Shown piece after piece: positions 51,018 through 59,413 of a stretch of DNA of 64,000 nucleotides. Source of the DNA: Halomonas zincidurans B6 (GTDB lineage: Bacteria; Pseudomonadota; Gammaproteobacteria; Pseudomonadales; Halomonadaceae). The DNA is taken from positions 868,001-932,000 of the forward strand of contig NZ_JNCK01000001.1 in assembly GCF_000731955.1 (NCBI RefSeq), written 5' to 3'. How positions within the stretch are numbered: the stretch's first letter is position 1; each line of letters opens with the position of its first letter. Made by a program: the position numbers and the translations under genes. The notes beneath the pieces were generated by a model. That model searched no databases and was not told the DNA's origin. It worked only from the letters and a program-made list of their open reading frames with translations.

Positions 51018-51065
51018 TTGCCGTCGGCTGGCGTGCCGACTATGATGCCTTTATATGCCATAAAG
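51018..51065 (+). promoter_or_regulatory. cysB promoter with an inverted repeat at the start site
   Basis: TTGCCG (51018-51023) and TATGAT (51041-51046) are 17 bp apart. CTTTAT and ATAAAG flank ATGCC at 51049-51065, right over the predicted start. CysB-type sites contain ATAAA elements, so negative autoregulation is plausible. Confidence 0.5.
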
Positions 51066-51166
51066 TAATCGGTTTAAAGAGTTTTAGTTCCTTTGGGGAA
51101 TTTCGCGCGGTACGCAAAGGCGCCCGCAGGCCAGCAGCAGCCGTCAGTAGCAATCAGGGATTTGGC

Positions 51167-52138
51167 ATGAAATTGCAGCAATTGCGCTATATCTGGGAAG
51201 TCACCCGGCACAACCTCAACGTCTCGGCAACGGCACAGAGCCTGTTCACCTCGCAGCCGGGCATCTCCAAGCAGATCCGCCTGCTCGAGGACGAACTGGG
51301 TGTGGAGATCTTCGCCCGCAGCGGCAAGCACCTGACCCGGGTGACCCCGGCCGGCGAGTCGATCGTCGAACTGGCCGGCGAGGTGCTGCGCACCGTCGAC
51401 AACATCAAGCAGGTCGCCCAGGAACACAGCGATGAGCGGCGCGGCAGCCTGTCGTTGGCCACCACGCACACCCAGGCGCGCTATGCACTGCCGCCGCTGA
51501 TCGGCGAGTTCACCCGCAAGTACCCGGATGTCGCCCTGCACATGCAGCAAGGCACGCCCAAGCAGATCGCCCAGATGGTCAGCGAAGGGCTCGCCGATTT
51601 CGCGATCTGCACCGAGTCGCTGGAGCTGTTCAACGACCTGGTGCTGTTGCCGTGCTACCGCTGGAACCGCTGCATCCTGGTGCCCGAGGATCATCCGCTG
51701 GCCAAGCTGGGCGAGCTGACCCTCGAGCGACTCGCCGAATACCCGTTGGTCACCTATGTCTTCGGTTTCACCGGTCGCTCGCAGCTCGACGAGGCCTTTC
51801 GTGCCAAGGGGCTGACGCCCAACGTGGTGCTCACCGCCGCCGATGCCGACGTGATCAAGACCTACGTGCGCCTGGGGATGGGGGTGGGCATCGTCGCGCG
51901 CATGGCGATCGACCCGGAGGCCGACGACGATCTGGTGCCGCTCGACGCCAGCCACCTGTTCGCCAGCTCCATCACCAAGGTCGGCATCCGTCGCGGCACC
52001 TTCATGCGCAGTTACATGTACGATTTCATCCAGCGCTTCGCGCCGCATCTCGATCGCGATCTGATCGATGCCGCTCTGGCCGCCGGGCCGCGTCACGAGC
52101 AGGCACTGTTCACCGATGTCGAGCTGCCGGTGCGCTGA
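51167..52138 (+). CDS. cysB: LysR-type regulator CysB
   Basis: A 323-residue regulator starting MKLQQLRYIWEV, with HTH SATAQSLFTSQPGISKQIRLLE and the CysB-type effector domain (SLATTHTQARYALPPLIGEF, TPKQIAQMVSEG, YVFGFTGRSQLDEAF, GVGIVARMA). It activates sulfur-assimilation genes with N-acetylserine. cysH is convergent directly downstream; its promoter region has the weak -35 typical of an activator-dependent gene. A terminator follows. Confidence 0.95.
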   Translation: MKLQQLRYIWEVTRHNLNVSATAQSLFTSQPGISKQIRLLEDELGVEIFARSGKHLTRVTPAGESIVELAGEVLRTVDNIKQVAQEHSDERRGSLSLATTHTQARYALPPLIGEFTRKYPDVALHMQQGTPKQIAQMVSEGLADFAICTESLELFNDLVLLPCYRWNRCILVPEDHPLAKLGELTLERLAEYPLVTYVFGFTGRSQLDEAFRAKGLTPNVVLTAADADVIKTYVRLGMGVGIVARMAIDPEADDDLVPLDASHLFASSITKVGIRRGTFMRSYMYDFIQRFAPHLDRDLIDAALAAGPRHEQALFTDVELPVR

Positions 52139-52174
52139 CGTCGGACCCGGCCAGGTGCGCGTAGGCCAGTCCTG

Positions 52175-52198
52175 AAAAACCCGCCGCGGCGGGTTTTC
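52175..52198. terminator. Bidirectional terminator between cysB and cysH
   Basis: AAAACCCGCC (52176-52185) and GGCGGGTTTT (52188-52197) surround GC, giving a symmetrical stem with an A-run on one side and a T-run on the other, suited to both converging genes. Confidence 0.85.
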
Positions 52199-52219
52199 AA
52201 GGCATGCGCGCTGACTTGC

Positions 52220-52840
52220 TCAGTGTTGCAGATGCAGGCCGCATTCGCGTGTGTCCTCGACCTTGGTGGGGTCGAAGTAGTCGAAGTTGTTGGGCAGGTC
52301 GTGGCGCTGCAGGTACTGGTACATGTCCTTGGCAGTCCAGTGCAGCACCGGCGCGACCTTGATCAGCCCGGCGGCGTTGACCGAGACCGGCTGCATCTGC
52401 GAGCGCTCGGCGGTGTCCTCGGCGCGCAGTGCGGTCAGCCAGACCTGCGGGTCCATCTCGCGCAGTGCACGGGCGAACGGCTCGAGCTTGACCTCCTCGG
52501 TGAAGGCGGCGTGACGCGGATCGTCGATACTCGGCAGCGGTCCGTCGACGGCTTCGCGGTGGGCCCGCGAGCGGCGCGGATGGTAGATCGTCAGGTTCAG
52601 CGACAGCCGCTTGGCGACCTCGTCGGCGAAGCGGTAGGTCGCCTCGGTGTTGTAGCCGGAATCCATCCACACCACGGGAATGTCCGGCTGCACCTGGGTC
52701 GCCATGTGCAGGATCACCGCCTCGAAGGGCCGGAAATTGGTGGTGCAGATGGCGCGCCGGTCGAGATTCAGCGCCCAGCGCGTCAGTCCTTCCGGGTCGT
52801 GGCCTAGCTGTTCGTTGATCGCCTCGATGTTCAGGTCCAT
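52220..52840 (-). CDS. cysH: Phosphoadenosine phosphosulfate reductase
   Basis: A 206-residue reductase, somewhat shorter than E. coli CysH (244). It has the PP-loop region (TTNFRPFEAVILHMATQVQP), PVVWMDSGYNTEATYRFADE, and the catalytic Cys200 in RECGLHLQH at the C-terminus. The only other Cys is in AICTTNF; the paired cysteines that hold the [4Fe-4S] cluster of APS reductases are absent, so PAPS is the expected substrate. It reduces PAPS to sulfite using thioredoxin. ATG at 52840 with AGGAG. Upstream a CTATATAAGG -10 without a good -35 and a GGTTCGAACC palindrome (52923-52932) suggest CysB-dependent control. Confidence 0.9.
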   Translation of the reverse strand: MDLNIEAINEQLGHDPEGLTRWALNLDRRAICTTNFRPFEAVILHMATQVQPDIPVVWMDSGYNTEATYRFADEVAKRLSLNLTIYHPRRSRAHREAVDGPLPSIDDPRHAAFTEEVKLEPFARALREMDPQVWLTALRAEDTAERSQMQPVSVNAAGLIKVAPVLHWTAKDMYQYLQRHDLPNNFDYFDPTKVEDTRECGLHLQH

Positions 52841-52961
52841 GCCGTCTCCTGGAATCGCCCGGGGACTCCCCCGAAATGCCCTTACGGTAGCAGAGCGCCG
52901 AGCCGGGCCCCCAATACCGTTTGGTTCGAACCTTATATAGCCGAATCGAAAGTTATGACGC

Positions 52962-54371
52962 TCAGTTAGAACGCAATGGCCTGGCTTCGCAGACGTTGGA
53001 CATGCCATCGCCGAGTGTGGGGGGCTTGGCAGCGAGCGCTGCCATCAGCGGTGCGATCTTGGCCAGGGTCTCCTGATATTCGGCCTCCTCGTCGGAATCG
53101 GCGACCAGCCCGCCGCCGCCCCAGATATGCAGCCGGCCGACATCGGCGACCACGCTGCGGATGGCGATCGAGGTATCCATGCGGCCGCGCACGTCGACGT
53201 AGCCAAGACTGCCGCAGTACAGGCTGCGCCGGCTGGGCTCGAGCTCGTCGATGATCTGCATCGCGCGCACCTTGGGCGCGCCGGTGATCGAACCGCCGGG
53301 GAAAGCGGCGGCCAACACGTCGAGCGGTGAGTGGCCGGCGGCCAGTTCGCCGCTGACCACGCTGACCAGGTGATGCACGTTGGCGTAGCTTTCCAGACCA
53401 CAGAGCTGCGCTACCCGCACGCTACCCGGCCGGCATACCCGGCCCAGGTCGTTGCGCAGCAGATCGACGATCATCACGTTCTCGGCGCGATCCTTGGCGC
53501 TGGCCTGCAGGTCGTCGGCGAGGGCGCGGTCCTCGGTGGGCGTCGCACCGCGCGCGCGGGTGCCCTTGATCGGCCGGGTCTCGACCCGGCCGTCCTCGAC
53601 CGCCAGGAAGCGCTCCGGCGACAGCGACAGCACGGCCTTGTCGCCCCACGCCAGGTAGCCGGCGAAAGGCGTGGGCGTGGCACGGCGCAGGCGCCGGTAG
53701 GCCTGCCAGGCACTGCCGGAATAAGCCGCGCTGAAACGCTGGGCGAGATTGATCTGATAGCAGTCGCCGGCATGGATGTAGCGCTGGACCCGGCGAAAGC
53801 GCTCGCCATAGGCGGCGCGATCGAGCTCGGCGCTAAACGCTTCGCGCAACTGGAATGCTTCCTCGCCAGCGGGCGCGCTCGCCAGCCAGGCAAGCGCCTG
53901 GACGCGGCGCTCGGGGGTGGCCACCAGCCAGGCCTTTCGGGCATGGTGATCCTCGATCACCGCCCAGTCGTACAATCCCAGGCGGCAGGCGGGCAGGGCG
54001 TTGACCGCTCGGGCGTGGCCGGGCAGCGGCTCGAGCTGGCGATTGAGATCGTAGCCCCAGTAGCCGATCAGCCCGCCGAGAAACGGTAGCTCGCTGGCCG
54101 GGGCCTCGAGATCGAGGCTATCGAGCAACGCCTGCTGGGCGGCGAACGGCGCCTCGGGCAGCGCCATCGGCGGGTCGCAGTGAATCCCGCCATCGGCGGC
54201 GATCTCCAGCACCGCCAACGGGTCGCTTGAGAGGATGTCATAGCGCCCGCCGGGCGCATCGGGGCGGCCGCTATCCAGCAGCACCGCGCCGGGACGCTGA
54301 CTCAGCGCGGCAAAGCGCAGCGTGGGGTCGCCCTGATAGGGCAGCGGGACGATGTCGAGTCGGGACGTCAT
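52962..54371 (-). CDS. pabB: Aminodeoxychorismate synthase component I
   Basis: A 469-residue chorismate-utilising enzyme. Motifs: GDCYQINLAQRF, ALSPERFLAVEDG-like LSLSPERFLAV, PIKGTRARG (the Lys of PIKGT distinguishes PabB from anthranilate synthase, which has Ala), LRNDLGRVC, GGSITGAPKVRAMQIIDELEP and YCGSLGYVD. It converts chorismate to aminodeoxychorismate for folate synthesis with a PabA glutaminase encoded elsewhere. ATG at 54371. It is transcribed divergently from prpR. Confidence 0.93.
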   Translation of the reverse strand: MTSRLDIVPLPYQGDPTLRFAALSQRPGAVLLDSGRPDAPGGRYDILSSDPLAVLEIAADGGIHCDPPMALPEAPFAAQQALLDSLDLEAPASELPFLGGLIGYWGYDLNRQLEPLPGHARAVNALPACRLGLYDWAVIEDHHARKAWLVATPERRVQALAWLASAPAGEEAFQLREAFSAELDRAAYGERFRRVQRYIHAGDCYQINLAQRFSAAYSGSAWQAYRRLRRATPTPFAGYLAWGDKAVLSLSPERFLAVEDGRVETRPIKGTRARGATPTEDRALADDLQASAKDRAENVMIVDLLRNDLGRVCRPGSVRVAQLCGLESYANVHHLVSVVSGELAAGHSPLDVLAAAFPGGSITGAPKVRAMQIIDELEPSRRSLYCGSLGYVDVRGRMDTSIAIRSVVADVGRLHIWGGGGLVADSDEEAEYQETLAKIAPLMAALAAKPPTLGDGMSNVCEARPLRSN

Positions 54372-54503
54372 GCCTGTTAACCGCGGTGAACGAGCGACCC
54401 ATTCTATCAGTGGGCCGGCGTTGTTGTGGGTTTGTCGAGGCGCGGCTCGCCGATCAACGCCATGGGCTCAAGCTGACCGGCCACTTGTCGCCCGGCTGGA
54501 TTC

Positions 54504-54515
54504 ATTGTCGACAAC
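54504..54515. promoter_or_regulatory. Distal PrpR-type operator
   Basis: ATTGTCGACAAC, one base from the perfect palindrome at 54621. It lies about 63 bp upstream of the -35 box of the prpR promoter and 132 bp from the pabB start. Confidence 0.6.
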
Positions 54516-54577
54516 CTATTGCATGATGCCGCCTGCGATATACGCCAAAAGGTGTAGCGGTTTATTATGGCGCGGTA

Positions 54578-54632
54578 TTGACGCGCTATCGGCTGCTGGC
54601 TAAAGTGCTTATTTCTCTAGATTGTCGACAAT
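54578..54632 (+). promoter_or_regulatory. prp operon promoter and proximal operator
   Basis: TTGACG (54578-54583) and TAAAGT (54601-54606) are 17 bp apart, start expected near 54613. The perfect palindrome ATTGTCGACAAT (54621-54632) lies just after the start site and touches the prpR ATG at 54631, a position suited to repression by PrpR. Confidence 0.7.
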
Positions 54633-55368
54633 GGTAAGCGAAACCATGCAGGACAGCGACGTACCTGAAGTCCGCACGCTAGCCGAGCGGGTTTTCAACC
54701 AGCTGCAGGACGCCATCGTGCGTGGCGAGCTGGCACCCGGCACCAAGATCACCGAGCCGGGGCTCGCCGCGGCCTACGGCATCTCTCGCGGGCCGTTGCG
54801 CGAAGCGATGCGCCGGCTCGAGACCCACCGGCTGATCGAGCGGGTGCCCCACGTCGGCGCGCGGGTGGTCAAGCTGTCGATGAAGGAGTTGCTCGAACTG
54901 TTCGACGTGCGCGAGGCGATGGAGAGCATGGCCGCGCGGCTCGCCGCCCGCCACATGAGCGCCGAGGAGATCGCCGGATTGCGCGAGGTGCTGGCGGTTC
55001 ACGAACGCCAGACCGACCTGTCGCGGGGCGAGGCCTACTACCAGCGCGAGGGCGATCTCGACTTCCATTATCGCATCGTGCTCGGCAGTCATAACCGCAT
55101 GCTGATGACGCTGCTGTGCGACGATCTGTACTACCTGGTGCGGCTCTATCGCACCCAGTTCAGCGCCAGCGGCGCCCGACCGCAGCGGGCGTTCGTCGAA
55201 CATCATCGCATCGTCGACGCCATCGAGGCCGGCGACGAGGAGCTCGCCGAGCTGCTGATGCGCCGCCACGTCAGCGCCTCTCGCGAGAACGTCGCGCAAC
55301 GCTATGCCGCGGTTCTCGAGGAGGAGGCCGAGACCACCGTGACCCCCATCCAGAGGAAATCGTCATGA
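54631..55368 (+). CDS. prpR: GntR/FCD-family regulator of the propionate operon
   Basis: A 245-residue FadR-subfamily regulator: N-terminal winged HTH (LQDAIVRGELAPGTKI, ISRGPLREAMRRLE, RVPHVGARV) and C-terminal FCD domain with metal-binding Asp/His positions (LDFHYRIVLGSHN, FVEHHRIVDAI, RRHVS). Its place at the head of prpBCD indicates control by a methylcitrate-cycle intermediate. The ATG at 54631 is inside the operator; an internal ATG at 54646 is a possible alternative start. The stop overlaps the prpB ATG. Confidence 0.88.
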   Translation: MVSETMQDSDVPEVRTLAERVFNQLQDAIVRGELAPGTKITEPGLAAAYGISRGPLREAMRRLETHRLIERVPHVGARVVKLSMKELLELFDVREAMESMAARLAARHMSAEEIAGLREVLAVHERQTDLSRGEAYYQREGDLDFHYRIVLGSHNRMLMTLLCDDLYYLVRLYRTQFSASGARPQRAFVEHHRIVDAIEAGDEELAELLMRRHVSASRENVAQRYAAVLEEEAETTVTPIQRKSS

Positions 55369-56246
55369 CCCGAATGACTCCCGGGGCGCGCTTTCGCGCC
55401 GCGCTCGAGGCCCATCGGCCGCTGCCCATCGTCGGCACCATCAACGCCTATACCGCGCTGATGGCCGACAAGGTCGGCCATCCGGCGATCTATCTCTCCG
55501 GCGGCGGCGTCGCCAACGCCTCGTTCGGGCTGCCCGATCTGGGCATGACCACCATGAACGACGTGGTCGAGGACGCCCACCGGATCACCGGAGCCACCGA
55601 CGTGCCGCTGCTGGTCGACATCGATACCGGTTGGGGCGGGGCCTTCAACATTGCCCGCACCGTCAAGGAGATGGGCCGCGCCGGGGTGGCGGCGGTGCAC
55701 ATCGAGGACCAGGTGGCGCAGAAGCGCTGCGGTCACCGGCCCAACAAGGCGATCGTCTCGCAGCCGGAGATGGTCGATCGCATCAAGGCCGCGGCGGATG
55801 CCCGGCTCGACCCCGACTTCTACCTGATCGCCCGCACCGATGCCTTCCAGAAGGAGGGCCTGGAGGCAGCCGTGGCCCGCGCCAACGCCTGTGTCGAGGC
55901 CGGCGCCGATGCGATCTTCGCCGAGGCGGTGCACAGCCTCGACGACTACCGCGCGTTCTGCGAGAGCGTCGAGGCGCCGATTCTCGCCAACATCACCGAA
56001 TTCGGCGCCACGCCGCTGTTTACCCAGGCCGAGCTGAGCGAAGTGGGCTGCCGGCTGGTGCTCTATCCGCTGTCGGCGTTTCGCGCCATGAACGCCGCCG
56101 CGCTCAAGGTCTATCGCAGCATTCACCAGCAGGGCCACCAGCACGGCGTGGTCGAACTGATGCAGACCCGCGACGAGCTCTACGATTTTCTCGACTACCA
56201 TGCCTTCGAGCGCAAGCTCGATGCGCTGTTCGATCAGGAGAAATGA
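55365..56246 (+). CDS. prpB: 2-methylisocitrate lyase
   Basis: A 293-residue lyase of the PEP mutase/isocitrate lyase superfamily. It has YLSGGGVANASFGLPDLG, metal-binding LVDIDTGWGGAFNIARTV, HIEDQVAQKRCGHRPNK with the catalytic Cys of K-R-C-G-H, and LIARTDAFQKEG. It cleaves methylisocitrate to pyruvate and succinate. ATG at 55365 overlaps the prpR stop by 4 bp. Confidence 0.95.
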   Translation: MTRMTPGARFRAALEAHRPLPIVGTINAYTALMADKVGHPAIYLSGGGVANASFGLPDLGMTTMNDVVEDAHRITGATDVPLLVDIDTGWGGAFNIARTVKEMGRAGVAAVHIEDQVAQKRCGHRPNKAIVSQPEMVDRIKAAADARLDPDFYLIARTDAFQKEGLEAAVARANACVEAGADAIFAEAVHSLDDYRAFCESVEAPILANITEFGATPLFTQAELSEVGCRLVLYPLSAFRAMNAAALKVYRSIHQQGHQHGVVELMQTRDELYDFLDYHAFERKLDALFDQEK

Positions 56247-56314
56247 ACGCGGGGTACTGGTTCGGTCGGAAATAGCCGAGCCAGGGCAGACGATTTAAAA
56301 CAAGGAGACACGTC

Positions 56315-57442
56315 ATGGCAGAGAAGACGCCCAGCAGCACCGGCCTGCGCGGCCAGAGCGCCGGTAGCACCGCGCTATGCACCGTCGGCAAGGAAGGCTC
56401 GGGCCTGACCTATCGCGGTTACGACATACACGACCTGGCCGAGCATGCGCGCTTCGAGGAAGTCGCCCACCTGCTGCTCAAGGGCAAGCTGCCGACCCAG
56501 GCCGAGCTCGATGCCTACGTCGCCAGGCTCAAGACCCTGCGTGGCCTGCCCGATGCGCTCAAGGCGGTGCTCGAGCAGATCCCCGCCGGCGCCCATCCGA
56601 TGGACGTGATGCGCACCGGCGCCTCGATGCTCGGCAACCTCGAGACCGAGCAGCACTTCGACGAGCAGCAGGACCAGTCCGATCGCATGCTCGCGGCGTT
56701 TCCGTCGATCATCAACTACTGGTACCGCTATTCCCACGATGGCGTGCGGATCGATACCCAGACCGACGACGAGTCGGTGGGCGGCCACTTCCTGCACCTG
56801 CTGCATGGCAAGCCGGCCTCCGAGCTGCATGCGCGGGTCATGAACGTCTCGCTGATCCTCTACGCCGAGCACGAATTCAACGCCTCGACGTTCACCGCGC
56901 GGGTCTGCGCCTCGACGCTGTCGGACATCCATAGCTGCGTGACCGGCGCGATCGGCTCGCTGCGCGGGCCGCTGCACGGCGGCGCCAACGAGGCGGCGAT
57001 GGACATGATCGAAGACTGGCAGAGCCCCGACGAGGCCGAGCGCGAGATCCTCGCCATGCTCAAGCGCCGCGACAAGATCATGGGCTTCGGCCATGCCATC
57101 TATCGCGAGTCCGATCCGCGCAACGCGATCATCAAGCAGTGGTCCAGGAAGCTCTCCGAGGATGTCGGCGATACGCGCCTCTACCCGGTTTCGGAGCGCG
57201 TCGAGGCCGTGATGTGGCGCGAGAAAAAGCTGTTTTGCAACGCCGATTTCTTCCACGCCAGCGCCTATCACTTCATGGGCATCCCCACCAAGCTGTTCAC
57301 GCCGATCTTCGTCTGCTCGCGACTGACCGGCTGGTGCGCCCACGTCTTCGAACAGCGCGAGAACAACCGCATCATCCGCCCCAATGCGGATTACACCGGG
57401 CCGGAAAAGCAGCAATGGGTGCCGATCGAGCAGCGTCAATAA
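56315..57442 (+). CDS. prpC: 2-methylcitrate synthase
   Basis: A 375-residue citrate-synthase-family enzyme with GLTYRGYDIHDLAE near the start, GPLHGGANEAAMDM (His), GFGHAIYRESDPRN (His) and an Asp in FCNADFFHASAY. Length and TYRGYDI/ GFGHAIY-type motifs fit methylcitrate synthase rather than GltA (about 430). It condenses propionyl-CoA with oxaloacetate. It follows prpB by 68 bp with AAGGAG upstream. Confidence 0.93.
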   Translation: MAEKTPSSTGLRGQSAGSTALCTVGKEGSGLTYRGYDIHDLAEHARFEEVAHLLLKGKLPTQAELDAYVARLKTLRGLPDALKAVLEQIPAGAHPMDVMRTGASMLGNLETEQHFDEQQDQSDRMLAAFPSIINYWYRYSHDGVRIDTQTDDESVGGHFLHLLHGKPASELHARVMNVSLILYAEHEFNASTFTARVCASTLSDIHSCVTGAIGSLRGPLHGGANEAAMDMIEDWQSPDEAEREILAMLKRRDKIMGFGHAIYRESDPRNAIIKQWSRKLSEDVGDTRLYPVSERVEAVMWREKKLFCNADFFHASAYHFMGIPTKLFTPIFVCSRLTGWCAHVFEQRENNRIIRPNADYTGPEKQQWVPIEQRQ

Positions 57443-57447
57443 TATTG

Positions 57448-57475
57448 GCTACGAGCTACGAGCTACGAGCTTCGA
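57448..57475. repeat. Four 7-bp tandem repeats between prpC and prpD
   Basis: GCTACGA occurs three times in succession, followed by GCTTCGA. The array fills much of the 66-bp spacer and lies about 33 bp before the prpD start. Confidence 0.85.
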
Positions 57476-57508
57476 GCCCGGTATAAGCAACAACTTCAAG
57501 GAAACGCC

Positions 57509-58993
57509 ATGAGCGCCAACGTCGAACAGAATCAGCGTCCCGATTACGACGCCGAACTACAAAAGATCGCCGATTATGTGCTCGGTTATCGCATCGACAG
57601 CCAGGAAGCCCTGGATACCGCCCGCAACTGCCTGATGGATACCCTGGGTTGCGGTCTGCTGGCGCTGCGCTTTCCCGAGTGCACCAAGCACCTCGGACCG
57701 CTGGTGGAAGGCACCGTGGTGCCGCACGGCGCGCGGGTGCCGGGTACCCAACTGCGCCTCGATCCGGTCAAGGCGGCCTGGGACATCGGCGCGATCATCC
57801 GCTGGCTGGACTACAACGACACCTGGCTGGCCGCCGAGTGGGGCCATCCCTCGGATAACCTGGGCGCGATCCTCGCCGTCGCCGATCACCTCTCGCAGCA
57901 GCGCGCGGCGCGCGGCGCGGCGCCGCTGACCATGCGCGACGTGCTCGAAGCGATGATCATGGCCCACGAGATCCAGGGCGTGCTGGCGCTGGAAAATTCC
58001 TTCAACCGCGTCGGGCTCGATCATGTGGTACTGGTCAAGGTCGCCTCGACCGCGGTAGTCGCCAAGCTGATGGGCGCCGATCGCGAGCAGCTGCTCGCGG
58101 CGCTGTCGCACGCCTTCGTCGACGGCCAGTCGCTGCGCACCTATCGCCATGCGCCCAACGCCGGCTCGCGAAAATCCTGGGCGGCGGGGGACGCTACCTC
58201 GCGGGCGGTGCGCCTGGCGGATATCGCCATGCGCGGCGAGATGGGCATTCCGGGGGTGCTCAGCGCGCCGCAATGGGGCTTCTACGACGTGCTGTTTGCC
58301 AAGACCAACAAGGACCAGCAGGTCAAGCCCGAGGATCAGCGGCGCTTCAAGGTGTCGCAGGAGTACGGCAGCTATGTGATGGAGAACGTGCTGTTCAAGA
58401 TCTCCTTTCCCGCCGAGTTCCACTCGCAGACCGCCTGCGAGGCGGCGGTGCGGTTGCATCCGCAGGTCAAGGACCGTCTCGGCGAGATCGACAAGATCGT
58501 CATCACCACCCACGAGTCGGCGATCCGCATCATCTCCAAGGTCGGTGAACTGGCCAACCCGGCCGACCGCGATCATTGCCTGCAGTACATGACCGCGGTA
58601 CCGCTGGCGTTCGGCAACCTGGTCGCCGAGCATTACGAGGATAGTTTCCACCGCGATCATCCGATCATCGACGAGCTGCGCGCCAAGATGGTAATCGAGG
58701 AGGACGAACGCTATAGCCGCGAATACCTGGAGGCCGACAAGCGCTCGATCGCCAACGCCATCCAGGTGTTCTTCACCGACGGCAGCAAGACCGAGCGGAT
58801 CGCCATCGACTATCCGGTCGGCCATCGTCGCCGCCGCGAGGAGGGCATCCCGCTGCTCGAGGCCAAGTTCAAGGCCAACCTGGCGACGCGCTTCCCGGCC
58901 GCGCGCAGCGAGCGGATCTTTGAGCTCTGCAAGGACCAGGCGCGACTCGAAAGCACCGCCGTCGATGCGTTCATGGATCTGTTCGTGATCTGA
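57509..58993 (+). CDS. prpD: 2-methylcitrate dehydratase
   Basis: A 494-residue MmgE/PrpD-family enzyme. Family motifs include LMDTLGCGLLALRFPECTKHLGP, WLDYNDTWLAAEWGHPSDN, the SHAFVDGQSLRTYRHAPN stretch and KSWAAGDATSRAV. It needs no iron-sulfur cluster, in contrast to the AcnD/PrpF route, genes for which are absent here. It dehydrates methylcitrate to methylaconitate. Last gene of the prp operon, with a terminator 6 bp downstream. Confidence 0.94.
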   Translation: MSANVEQNQRPDYDAELQKIADYVLGYRIDSQEALDTARNCLMDTLGCGLLALRFPECTKHLGPLVEGTVVPHGARVPGTQLRLDPVKAAWDIGAIIRWLDYNDTWLAAEWGHPSDNLGAILAVADHLSQQRAARGAAPLTMRDVLEAMIMAHEIQGVLALENSFNRVGLDHVVLVKVASTAVVAKLMGADREQLLAALSHAFVDGQSLRTYRHAPNAGSRKSWAAGDATSRAVRLADIAMRGEMGIPGVLSAPQWGFYDVLFAKTNKDQQVKPEDQRRFKVSQEYGSYVMENVLFKISFPAEFHSQTACEAAVRLHPQVKDRLGEIDKIVITTHESAIRIISKVGELANPADRDHCLQYMTAVPLAFGNLVAEHYEDSFHRDHPIIDELRAKMVIEEDERYSREYLEADKRSIANAIQVFFTDGSKTERIAIDYPVGHRRRREEGIPLLEAKFKANLATRFPAARSERIFELCKDQARLESTAVDAFMDLFVI

Positions 58994-58998
58994 TCGCA

Positions 58999-59028
58999 AC
59001 CGAGGGGGCGATTCCCCCTCGGTGTGTT
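58999..59028 (+). terminator. Terminator of the prp operon
   Basis: ACCGAGGGGG (58999-59008) pairs perfectly with CCCCCTCGGT (59014-59023) around CGATT and is followed by GTGTT. The T-run is weak but the stem is strong. Confidence 0.7.
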
Positions 59029-59114
59029 CTGCCAAGCCCTATTGGGAACAAGCTCCTCCCTCCGCGCTCCACCGCTCGGGGCCGTGAGTCTGTTAGCAGT
59101 TGCTCTACGCCTCC

Positions 59115-59149
59115 TTGTGAGATGAGTAAAAAGGGAATACTTTGTACTC
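59115..59149 (+). promoter_or_regulatory. brnTA promoter overlapped by an inverted-repeat operator
   Basis: TTGTGA (59115-59120) and TACTTT (59138-59143) are 17 bp apart. GAGTAAAAAG (59124-59133) and CTTTGTACTC (59140-59149) form an inverted repeat with 9 of 10 matching positions around GGAATA, covering the spacer and -10 box and ending at the brnT ATG. This is the expected place for autoregulation by a ribbon-helix-helix antitoxin. Confidence 0.6.
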
Positions 59150-59413
59150 ATGGATGGGTTTGAATTCGACGAAGCCAAAAGCCAAGCCAACCTGGAAAAG
59201 CACGGTATTGATTTCGAGGCTGCTCAAACGCTTTGGACGGACCCATGCTTGCTGGAAATCCGTGCAAACTCAGATGATGAGCCAAGGTTCTTGCTGATCG
59301 GCAAGATTGCTGAAAAGCACTGGTCGGCTGTCGTCACATACAGGCAAGGCCGTATTCGTCTGATTTCAGTCAGGCGTTCCCGCCGGAAGGAGGTTGAGCT
59401 CTATGAAAGCTAA
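59150..59413 (+). CDS. brnT: BrnT family toxin
   Basis: An 87-residue protein with the BrnT signatures FEFDEAKSQANLEKHGIDFEAA, RFLLIGKIAEKHWSAVVTYR and the C-terminal RLISVRRSRRKEVELYE. BrnT is a RelE-like ribonuclease toxin. Its base composition is clearly lower in GC than its neighbours, suggesting acquisition. The predicted transcription start falls almost on the ATG, so translation may be leaderless or use AAGGGA upstream. Overlaps brnA by 11 bp. Confidence 0.92.
   Translation: MDGFEFDEAKSQANLEKHGIDFEAAQTLWTDPCLLEIRANSDDEPRFLLIGKIAEKHWSAVVTYRQGRIRLISVRRSRRKEVELYES

Noticed and set aside
59024..59149. Attachment site or mobile-element remnant next to brnTA
   Set aside because: No direct repeats, tRNA gene or integrase are visible; only the lower GC of brnTA suggests transfer.
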